Below, piece after piece: positions 33,042 through 41,674 of a stretch of 52,847 nt of DNA (position 1 is the stretch's first letter; each line of letters begins with the position of its first letter). Position numbers and translations under genes: made by a program. The notes under the pieces were generated by a model. That model did no database searches and was not told the origin of the DNA. It saw nothing but the letters and a program-made list of their open reading frames with translations. The stretch comes from Cristatella mucedo (taxonomy: Eukaryota > Bryozoa > Phylactolaemata > Cristatellidae), in assembly GCA_009760855.2 (NCBI GenBank), contig WPIO01000416.1, positions 1 to 52,847 of the forward strand. The letters run 5' to 3'.

Positions 33042-33254
33042 CAGTGATGACCGGTATTGGTATCGTGGCAGTATTGGATCTGTTGTGTTCTTTCCTATCA
33101 ATCATACTATCCTACTTGAAACGATTCAAAACATCGACCCGTCGAAACTGACCGCACTCTACGTGCGTTTTCGCAAACCAAAGCAAATATATCATTTTTC
33201 GTTCGAACTATCGAAAACAGCTGCAACTCTTACTGAGCTATTCCGCCTGATTTG
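33042..33254 (+). other. Candidate exon region with a hydrophobic frame, P2 copy
   Basis: After acceptor TTTTGTGTGCAG the phase-1 frame reads VMTGIGIVAVLDLLCSFLSI then ILSYLKRFKTSTRRN and a stop at about 33146, like a membrane span with a basic tail. A second, longer frame (phase 2, to a GTATGT donor at 33255) is also open. It is contradicted by the P1 paralog, which has a stop in that frame, whereas the hydrophobic frame is conserved there. P1 and P2 cease to align after about 33100, so the C-terminal part here may be foreign. Confidence 0.25.
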
Positions 33255-33650
33255 GTATGTACGTTTGCTGTGTATGAAAACGTAATACGTATCAATTGTG
33301 CTAAGCTTTGTGCTGTTGCGATTTGGCTTGACTACTCAGTAGCCACGAAGACGATTTACATAATCGAATTGGTGATTTATTTAGTTACAGTAGTGGTAAT
33401 CGATTCTTGATCTCGTGAACTTGTTTAACACCAGCAATACAAAACTGAATGCTTGTCTTAGAGACATTGGATCATGAATGTCGGCACGTCTCCTATAACT
33501 AAGCGACAATAACGCCAAAACTGCTATTCATAGGCCACCCAAAGTCACTTTTTTCTTCACCCAGTCTGTGGTGAAGTAGGAGACTTTGAGTCCTTTCTCA
33601 GTCTTAGATTAGGGTATATCTGCTGGGGGATTGTACGAATTTAAACTAGC
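33255..33650. other. No recognised feature
   Basis: P2-private sequence without a recognised repeat or exon. Confidence 0.3.
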
Positions 33651-34030
33651 TACCTGGTTTTGTCTAAGCTGCAGTATGGTGGTTATATTTTAGCTAGGAT
33701 ACCAAAGAGAGCCTTCAGCCAGCTGCAGCTGGTGATGAATGTGACATCAATGTTAATAACAAAAATCCCAGAGATGAAGAAACGTGTCTCTTCTGTTGGA
33801 GGAGCTGCGTGGCTCTCGGTTTATGGAAGAACATAAAGAAAAGTTATTATGGTGACCCACAAGGCCAGTCACAGTTTGCCTCTTTAATATTAAGACAAAC
33901 CACCACAAGTTTCAGCCTCCTTATGCCTTAACGTCCTCCATTAAAAATACATTATCAGTTTCATGCCAAGGCTTACAGATCATTGGCGACAGAAGCCTTC
34001 TATATGCTAGTTTCAGACTAAGCAGCTTAC
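33650..34030 (+). mobile_element. LINE-B-like C-terminal scrap
   Basis: Weak + strand similarity to the LINE-B C-terminal region (LRSLATEAF-type end near 33975-34010, in a frame with indels). It is followed by a TGTATG-rich low-complexity run at about 34050-34110. Confidence 0.4.
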
Positions 34031-34124
34031 TGACTTACTGTTAGTCTCTTTGTCTGTATGTGTGAATGTATGTGTGTATGCATGTCTGTATGGATGTATG
34101 TTTCTACGTCTGTAACTGCACAAT

Positions 34125-34470
34125 GCCACAACCACTATGTGGGTGCTATGCAGGAGAGTTTTATATAGCTTATTCACAGCCTAAGCGGCTTTCGGAACGT
34201 ATTAGGTAGCAAACAGAATTCACCTTATGCAACAAAGAGAAAGTGGAAATCATAGCACAGTGAAGAGAGCAGTTGAGGTAGTGAGTAACATGGAAGCATC
34301 AGCGTAGGGCGGCTGGAAAATGTGTGTCATAATCGTCGGCAGGAGGGCTCATGTCGTTGTGAAAATTCGTAGAAGTGAGTTCCACAATCTTGAACCCCTA
34401 GAGCAAAAACTGTTTAGCCTAAGGTGACGAGATCAATTCTCCTGATTTGGACTGTTTTGCACTCTTCTTA
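34125..34470 (-). mobile_element. LINE-B 3' end
   Basis: GTGGGTGCTATGCAGGAGAG, CAGCCTAAGCGGCTTTCGG and GGTAGTGAGTAACATGGAAG match the LINE-B 3' region in complement. Confidence 0.8.
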
Positions 34471-34599
34471 GCTGTTCTGTGAAGCAGTTACAGTGCTACT
34501 CACTTCCTTTGTCACCATGCTTACTTAGCTATGGACTTCATATTTTCTGCGTTGGGTGTGCCAAAGTACGTTGGCTTATTTATTTATACCAAAAGCTGT

Positions 34600-34690
34600 T
34601 TGCACAATTGAGAGAGATTGAGTTCTCTGAGGGTGCTTTATCAAGTGCATTATTATTGTTATTATTATTATTAAGTGTGCTAAAGAGAAC
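34600..34690 (+). mobile_element. LINE-A 3' tail
   Basis: GAGAGATTGAGTTCTCTGAG, then GGTGCTTTATCAAGTGC and an ATT microsatellite. Confidence 0.85.
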
Positions 34691-35469
34691 ACTTCGGCTC
34701 AAGATCAACTTGATCGATTTCGCTTTTTGTGTGGAATAGATGATTGGGGTACATTACATCTTAAGCTCATCTTTAGCAAAAGCAATGATTGTTCTCCTCT
34801 GAAGTAGCTTTAGTGACTATGTTATGGTTCCAGCTTCAGAGGCTCACTTGATGTTTGTACGGTCAAGTTCCTCTGTATAGGGGTGAGGACTATTGGGCAC
34901 ATGCACGAAGTGGCTGCTAAGTCACGTGTTTTTCGCAAGATGCTGGTGTTTACAAAGATATCTACCCACTTAGCTACAACCGTAAGACCTCCTCTACCTC
35001 ATGAAGTTACACGCACAGCCATAGCCAAACCTAAGCCCCTGTTTTTCCCACACTTGAACTTTTCGGAGGCTGCCAATCATCATGGTTAAACATTGTCTGT
35101 GGTTCGTCTTAGGCCGTCTTGATCTCTTTACAAAAACCAACTTCTTGAGAAAGTGAGTCTACTCCCTAATGAGAGTTAGATTTCCTCACCGGCGACATGC
35201 ATTCATTACTCTTCAACATTTTCTCCAGAGCAGCAGCAGCAGTGCTGCAAATAAATCCGATCTTTAACGCATGCGAAGTTTCAGGTTTCTTAGACTCGGC
35301 GCCGCCTGTATCAAAATATTTCTTACCATCCTCAACCTTCTGATTATCGATAGAGTATACATAGTCTTAGTCATAGTCTATACCGAAACCTTGTACCGAG
35401 TCTGTGTGAGAGTCTTTTTAACGTATTATACGCACAGCCTTCAGCCGACTTGGCGTCAGCAGATCATCA
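34691..35469. other. Mostly unrecognised; paralogous to P1 after about 35300
   Basis: No repeat was recognised before 35270. From about 35300 (CTTACCATCCTC, TGATTATCGATAGAGTATA, ATTATACGCACAGCCTTCAGCC) it aligns with 24370-24490. An AGC trinucleotide run lies near 35230. Confidence 0.4.
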
Positions 35470-35935
35470 TGTAATGTATCTCCGTCTGTAACTCCACAAA
35501 GTCATAAAGACCATGGTGGGTGTTACGCAGGAGAGTTTTGTATAGTCCACTCACAGCCTAAGCGGCTTTCGGTACGCATTCGGTAGCCAACAAACTTCGT
35601 CTCACGAAACAAAGAGAAAGTAGGAAGCATAGCAGAGTCAGGAGAGCAGTCGAGGTAGTGAGTAGGGTGGAAGTAGCAGCTCAGGACCACTAGAAAGGAT
35701 GAGCCATAGTCGGAAGCATGAGAGTAGTTGTCGTTGCCTAAGAATTGTAGAAGCGAGTTCCACAGTCTAGGACCTGCAGAGCTAAAGCTTCTGTCGCCAA
35801 CGGTCTTTGAGCGCAGGAATGAGACAGCTTGTTTATTGTCTACACAGGACCTCAGGGCACGAACAGGATGAAACTGATGTAGGAGTTCAGCTAGGTACGA
35901 AGAAGCCAAGCCGTGGCGGGCCTTGTGTCTACGAT
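35470..35935 (-). mobile_element. LINE-B 3' part, P2-private
   Basis: Complement strand frame 35523-35909 reads ASSYLAELLHQFHPVRALRS then FLRSKTVGDRSFSSAGPRLW, typical of the LINE-B C-terminal region. 3' UTR at 35475-35600. It interrupts sequence that is continuous in block P1. Confidence 0.85.
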
Positions 35936-36291
35936 GTGCCTCAGCAGTGGTTGCAATACATTTGGTAGTAGAAATTCCTTTTTAAGCGTGTGCTTCTGAT
36001 GAACGCGAAATCTGTAAATGGGTGCTCTGTTTGGCCACAACAATTTCCAAGGAGGATTTTAAACCGAGTGGGAAGTGCTTACGTGAAGATGGTGGTTGTC
36101 TTCAAAACTGATCGACGCATCAAGTCATTTAATGAATGGCCTATTCGTTTTCTTGCTGGATCTGACACTCGTTCTGATTATTGAGTCTGCGGCTTTAATA
36201 TTACAAAAACTACTAAGATCCTGCCAGGCTCGGCAGAGCACGTATGTACAGCTAACTTTCAGGTGCGGACGTCTTGCTTGTGATGTTTTAG

Positions 36292-36600
36292 GAAATAGCT
36301 GCTCATGTGAACTCGTACCCCCGAAGCCTCAGCTCCAATGCTACGACGATGCCTCTCGGTATGATGTTTCTCTTAAGAACTCAGGCCTAGCCATTTGTCA
36401 CAAACCGCTAGAAACTTTGAAATTTTATCTCAATGCTGAATTCAAAGCTATGAACAAGGAAACGTTGGCCAGCACCTGCTCTATTTGTCGGCTCCATAAC
36501 GGGAAAGAATGCAGTGTCTTCAAGCTTGAGCCTAGCGATGACGAAAACAGTGATGATTGGTTCCTCGAGAACTTGGAGAAAGAGAACAATAAACCCGCTG
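36292..36600 (+). CDS. Cys-module exon, copy A2, of the receptor-like gene family
   Basis: 309-bp exon between acceptor TGATGTTTTAG and donor GTAAGT, phase 1 at both ends, open throughout; about 103 residues. Landmarks are YDDASRYDVSLKNSGLAIC, LETLKF, STCSICR, NGKECSVFKL and acidic DDENSDDWFLENLEKE. It is clearly paralogous to A1 (24880-25212), with a shorter C-terminal end and extra N-terminal cysteines (NSCSCE). The next exon, 0.95 kb downstream, encodes a juxtamembrane region and TM in the same phase, so A2 should form the membrane-proximal part of the ectodomain. No known domain was recognised. Both copies keep the frame, which argues for past or present selection. Confidence 0.7.
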
Positions 36601-36889
36601 GTAAGTTGATACACGCACCACCATAGTTGCTGAATTGTCACTGGTAGTAAATAAAGTGTTGCATTCATGAAAATCGTCGAGAAATTAGTGATAGTTTTTA
36701 TTTAATACTATTACCAGCATTTGTGTTGCTGCTGCTGCTCCCACCCTGCTTAAAACAAATTATAGCCAATGTAACTGCTTCATTTGTATAGCAGTAACAG
36801 AGCCTTAATGCTGTGAAAACTGTTTGCATTGGGCTATAGAAGATCACCTGCTGCGGGATTTAAACCCATGAACTGGATAGTGAATAATA

Positions 36890-37315
36890 ATAATTATTAT
36901 TGTGATCATGAATTTGATACAGCGATCTCAGAGAACTTAATCTCTTTCTATGTGCTTTACATTTGCTCCAGGGGAAACGCGATTTAATGGTGAGTATTAT
37001 CATGCTTGATGAACTATATGAACAACATGGTTAGGGGTGACATGCACAGGGTCAGCATTCAAGTGTGATTAGTGGCAGCACGGACAGGGTCAGCAAGCTT
37101 AAGCACATAAAGGACAAATCAAAAGGATCCACTAAATGCTGTCTTAAATAGGTGTATTTTTACTTTCTTTTTAAATGTGGTCTAGTCAGGGAATGTTCTG
37201 ACGCAAGTCTGGAGTGAGTTCCATGCTTTGGGAGCATACAAACTAAATGCAGGGTCTCCACAAGATTTGAGGTTTGTACGAGGTATTGTAACCTGTGGGA
37301 TTCTGAAAATAAATC
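36890..37315 (-). mobile_element. LINE-A 3' end (P2 copy of the 25515 insertion)
   Basis: Complement of the tail and 3' UTR (GGGGTGACATGCACAGGGTC) through the coding end, then an abrupt join (GATTCTGAAAATAAATC) to the membrane block. Confidence 0.8.
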
Positions 37316-37556
37316 TTCTTGTTTCTTTCTTGTTTCCTAGCTTCAGCTCATAGACCAACACTTCTCCTTGAATGAGACGTAACGCCAATGCTTCTCGTGC
37401 TGCAATACGCAATTTTTGAAAGCCTCGTGCATGAGAATTAACCTGGGCTGACTATGCTACTGCTATGCAGTGGAGACTGTCAAATCGGACACCGTGTCCC
37501 TTTCCCCCTGAGCACAGACTATTTTGCTTGGATTTCGTTCGCAATCTTATGTTTAG

Positions 37557-37766
37557 AAGCTGCTTCATCTTCGCCAACTTTCTGCCCTGAGCAGTTTCTC
37601 TTTGCGAACAGCGATTCATTTGATATGGATGCAACTTACGCCCTCGACGTTTCATCTGGTCGGTCTGCTAGAGAAATGCTTCTGTCCATTGTCGTCACCT
37701 CATCAGTGTTTTCTTTTTTCTTGGCTGCTGCAGTTGCAGCCTTAAGCAACTATTGGCGAAGACTCG
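37557..37766 (+). CDS. Juxtamembrane and transmembrane exon of the receptor-like gene
   Basis: 210-bp exon between acceptor CTTATGTTTAG and donor GTAAGT, phase 1 at both ends; 70 residues. Residues 1-40 are polar with one Cys (TFCPEQF) and acidic patches (SDSFDMDATYALD). Residues 41-67 are a single hydrophobic span, starting MLLSIVVTSSVFSFFLA and continuing AAVAALSNYW. RRLG then acts as a stop-transfer signal. Type I topology follows if the Cys module is outside. A decayed copy lies at 3120-3790. The chain A2-TM is intact here, but the tyrosine tail exon that would follow is not found downstream, where LINE-A and minisatellite DNA take over. Confidence 0.7.
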
Positions 37767-37898
37767 GTAAGTAAATCCACCTTAGGTGTATGCAAGGCTC
37801 CACTGGTAATGCACGAAAATAGCTAAGTAATTGCGTAGATTGTGAAGTGGTTTTATAAGTCTTACACTTCTGTACTTTAATGAATTCTTTTTGTTTAG

Positions 37899-37923
37899 GT
37901 AAATGCCGGCGGTTTATTCCAAG
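37899..37923 (+). CDS. Possible 25-nt microexon after the TM exon
   Basis: TTCTTTTTGTTTAG acceptor, then 25 nt, then GTGAGT donor. In phase 1 it reads KCRRFIP, extending the basic stop-transfer patch (RRLG-KCRRFIP). It leaves in phase 2, which does not match the phase-1 tail exon at 3992, so another exon would be needed. Very short, so chance cannot be excluded. Confidence 0.3.
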
Positions 37924-37969
37924 GTGAGTTAGCACGTGAGTTTCGCACACCTGATATTCTAAGTCCCGA

Positions 37970-38290
37970 CTTGCGTCAGAACATCACCTGACTTGACCAC
38001 ATTTAAAAGGAACTCAAAAACACACCTATTTAGGACAGCATTTAGTGGGTCCCTGTGATTCGTCCTTGATATGCCTATGTGTGCTGACACAGTGCAGGCT
38101 GCCACTAACCACATTTGCATGCTGACCCTGTGCATGTCACCCTTAACCAGGTTTTTCATTGTGTTTGTTTATCAAGCATGATATTACTCACCATTTAATT
38201 GCATTTCCCTTTGCAGCAAACGCAAAGCACCTAGAAAGACATTGAGTTCTCCGAGGGCGCTCGATCAAGTGCATTATTATTATTATTAAA
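37970..38290 (+). mobile_element. LINE-A 3' end
   Basis: GTCCCGACTTGCGTCAGAAC, then CACCTATTTAGGACAGCA, the 3' UTR and tail, and an ATT microsatellite. It lies just past the possible microexon and truncates what can be followed of the unit-2 gene. Confidence 0.85.
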
Positions 38291-38860
38291 TCCGATACGA
38301 CAGCTAAATATATCAGAGGTAAATAGGAACCGAATGAAAGAAGTGACCGAATGACAACAACATCCAACGGCTGGTGGTGGGTGAGACCTAATAGGAAGGC
38401 TGGGGTCAAACAATTATGGCGCCCAAAAGTCAGCTATCGAAAAACGAAGCCTGCCCACTACTTGATTGAGAGCCATTTAAAATCAGGATATCCAGATTCT
38501 ATGCCGATGCAACTGGAGATATTCAGGCAGAGCCGATTGGAAGATTTAGGTTTTAAGTCTCTGAATCTTAACTTGGTTCGCTCGGGTTCGACGAATCACA
38601 ACAATCTAATATACTTAGGCTGAAATCTACCCAATATTCTGTCAAGCTCATACTTTGAGTTGATATTACCGGACACCTTTTATTTGATCTATTCACCAAA
38701 TTTCACGTCATAGTGTACACAGGTACTTATACAAATGGGCTGCAGCCTAAATGGCCTGTGTATCTATTCACTCTTTCTCGCTTTAAACCATCTACGAATC
38801 AGCTTCATAGACCTTCCAAAAGTTTGCAATAGTAAAACTAAGCAAATATTAAAATTTACT
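38291..38860. other. No recognised feature
   Basis: A 90-codon + strand frame (38351-38623) without motifs or paralogs lies here. It has acceptable composition but no splice or start support. Confidence 0.25.
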
Positions 38861-41190
38861 TAACAAAATTCACTCGATTCGGCTCACACTTTATCACTAA
38901 GTCCCGTGAAATAAGATTGCAGCAGCAAGGGCCAATACCAAAATCCACCACAATCGGTTGCATTCCACCAGCCAAAAAAGAAGCCCTGCTTGAAAAAATA
39001 CAATAGCAATTGCATGGAACAGTACACTCTGCAAAAATTGCACTCACGATTTCACTTGCATTGGTAAGGCTGTTCTCGTGCAAGTGCTGCCATCGGCTGC
39101 ATTTTCCTGGGCCACAAACGCAACTCACTCCAATCCACTGTATCCATTGCAAAATGACTAGACATAGGTTTCGCCGAGCTCCAGTTGGTATAGCGTATTA
39201 AAGCGCTGTGTTGTGTTATTTGAGCACCCACTTAAAATAAAAAGATTTATATATAGACAAACTCAAGCAATTTGGGTCAATCTCTAGAATTACATTAGAT
39301 AATACGGCGATCCACTATGTTCAAATACAAATCATCCTCGAATTGCCAAAGTAAGCTCTAATTAACATTGTATATAGGACTAGACTCGGTTCAAAGTGCA
39401 CCCACAAAATTACACTCCATTTTAGGTAAGCAATGTCATGAAATGCGCTGCAATCGACTGCAACGACCCGGTACAACAATCCATGGCAACTGGCAGCAAA
39501 GTGACTAGAATTAATACACCAGAAGCTGTAATAATGATTGTAGGCTGCTCTATTCCTATGTTATTGTGTACTCGCGAAATTCTATTGTAATCGGCTCAAC
39601 CATTCTGCAGCAATGCACTGCAATGACATGGACCAGTCCCACAATCCACAACAATGGGCTTCAAAACGACAATATAGCGAACAATTAAGCTCAAAAAGCT
39701 CGAAATCTAGGTGTCATGTTCCAAAGCGACCTCTCGTTAGACGACCACGTCAGCTCCACAGTCAAGTCTGCCTACTTTCAGCTTCATAACATTGGTAAAA
39801 TTCGGGCTTGTTTAAGATAAGGATACAAAGTCTAAGTTGATCCGTACATTCGTGACATCCCATCTTGACTTCTGTAGCTCACTACTTGCTGGCCTCCCGG
39901 CATGCACAATCATTCGCTTACAGCTGGTGCGAAACTCAGCAGCTAGGCTTGTCTGTCGAGAGCGTCGCAGTTGCCACATCACACCACTTCTCGCCGACCT
40001 GCACTGGCTCGCAGTCAAGCAACAGATCGACTTCAAGGTTTAGTCGCTCACGTTTAGGTCACTTCATACTTTGGCTCCAGCCTATCTCTCAGATATACTC
40101 CCCCATCAGGCCAAGCATCGTACCACCCGCTTTTCGGAATCCAACAGTCTACTCGTACAAACCTCAAACCCTTTGGAGACCGTGCGCTTAGTTCGTATGC
40201 TCCCAAAGCCTGGAAAACACTCCCGACCTGCGTCAGAATATCCCCTGACCTGGCCAAATCTTAAAAGAACTCAAAAACACATCTATTTAGGACAGCATTT
40301 TGTGGGTCCCTGTGATTCGTCCTTCATGTGCTTATGCATGCTGACACTGTGCATGTTGCCACTAACAGCACTTGCATGCTGATCCTGCGCATGTCACCTC
40401 TAACTATGTTATTCATGTTGCATATCAAGCATGATATTACTCACCGTTCAATCGTGTTTCCCTTTGCGGCAATTGTAAAGCGCCTGGAAAGAGATCGAGT
40501 TCTCTGAGGGCGGTTTATCGAATTTATTAATTTAATTATCGTCATTATTATTATTATAGCGAATGCAGTTTGCTCTAATCCTCGATTATTGTGCAATCGT
40601 ACAATTGAATTAACTATTCTGTAGCAATGCATTGGAATCGGCTGCAATATGCCGTGCCAATACCTCCATCCACAACAATCCGAACAAAATACCCCAGCAT
40701 CAGTTTCTCTATGACATAATTGTACGTGCATATTAAAAAGCACATTGTTTTAAGTGCAACCACTTCATTCGAATTAATCGTGCTCACACAATAGCCTGCA
40801 ACTAATGGAAATATATGGCGATGGCTCGGCTCGAAATAGGAATCCGAGAGACACTGAGCAAAAATTGGCCGGCCGAAACTCCAATTGCGATTGCATTTAA
40901 CATTTCATCGTGTTCAAAGGGAAACCATTACATGTTCAAGCTACTTTGCACGTTATTTGTCATTAATGAATGGCGATCGACAGCAGTGGCAGTGGCTAAT
41001 ATCACAATCCATAGGCAAGTCGGCGATAAATCGGCTGCACGAAGCTCCATTTCTAATGTCACGTTACATTTGACTTCGTGACGTATTACTTTGAAACCAA
41101 TATATTCAATCTTGGGCGATGCATAGCGATCGACAGCAATGGCCAGGGCATATAGGGATCCATTACGACCACATCTTGGAGTCCATTGCA
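38860..41190. repeat. Degenerate minisatellite-like region split by LINE-A
   Basis: Variants of one motif set recur: an A-rich lead (CAAAATTNCACTC), CTGCANCAATGCNCTGCAAT, a CGGCTGCA/CGACTGCA step, GACNNGGNCCANTCC, CACAATCCAC, then CAAAATGACTAG. Visible rounds start near 38867, 39020, 39395, 39568, 40590 and, weaker, 40760-41190. Spacing is roughly 170-190 bp or multiples of it. Copies are too diverged for an exact unit. The stretch 39682-40555 is a LINE-A insertion. Confidence 0.45.
39682..40555 (+). mobile_element. LINE-A with intact target-site duplication
   Basis: 5'-truncated. It begins in the part coding ELARSLGVIFKSDL, continues through HLDFCSSLLAGLPACT, LLADLHWLAVKQQIDFKV, SDILPHQAKHRTTRFSESNS, the 3' UTR and tail, and an ATT end. 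It is flanked by the 8-bp direct repeat ATAGCGAA at 39674-39681 and 40556-40563 (9 bp with the preceding T). The minisatellite resumes directly on the other side. Confidence 0.9.
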
Positions 41191-41278
41191 TTGATTTTCC
41201 CAATATTGAACAAGCAGAATGCTTTAACAGCATGTGTGCTGTTGTGCATGCAGTTTGCTTCTCGGCCACTAATGTATG

Positions 41279-41515
41279 CCCCACCTGCACCAGCAGGTGG
41301 TTGAGCAATTGACTCGGTGCAGCCTTTAATGTAAGAATGTGACCCACCACAGATGCACTCCCATATCTGTGGTGAGTCATCCCCTGGCTCGTATATGTAC
41401 CAGCTGGGGGAATACAGAGTGAGTCTCATTCACCTCTCACGTTCGTCCACTCGTGTCTTCGTGTCTCCGTGAGACTCCACTAGCGCTGCTGCAGCCGGAG
41501 GCACAGTAACGTAAC
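41279..41515. repeat. Cluster of short inverted repeats plus a partial foldback element
   Basis: CCACCTGC/GCAGGTGG (41281-41300) forms one hairpin. GACCCACCACAGAT (41341-41354) pairs with ATCTGTGGTGAGTC (41365-41378) with one mismatch. From 41440 to 41515 the sequence matches the 5314-5440 element (GTCTTCGTGTCTCCG, CAGTAACGTAAC). A minus-strand frame over 41285-41403 between splice-like sites contains closely spaced Cys (WECICGGSHSYIKGC), but its phases do not fit a clean exon. Confidence 0.4.
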
Positions 41516-41674
41516 AGTGCCCGCAGTGAACGTTATGTGGTATAATAGTTGCCACTTCAAAAAGCCGATTTCTAGTCAAAGTGTTGGGACGTGACCTGAA
41601 GCTATTGACGTATTCATGATGTTAGTTATGCATGGCAGCAGAAGATCTACCCATCCTTGTATAGTGATAGTGGT

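Larger units (their letters stand above)
31800..36900 (+). repeat. Duplicated block P, copy 2
   Basis: Aligns with about 21650-25520. Private insertions are 33100-35270 (mixed LINE-B, LINE-A and unknown DNA) and a LINE-B at 35470-35935 in the middle of otherwise aligned sequence: CAGCCTTCAGCCGACTTGGC before, GTGGTTGCAATACATTTGG after. Confidence 0.8.

Noticed and set aside
33034-33285. 83-codon frame read as an Ig-like half domain
   Set aside because: The paralogous P1 sequence has a stop in this frame, whereas another frame is conserved.
38860-39680. CRISPR-like array
   Set aside because: Repeat rounds are diverged, of uneven spacing and without constant short repeats and unique spacers. 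The setting is eukaryotic.
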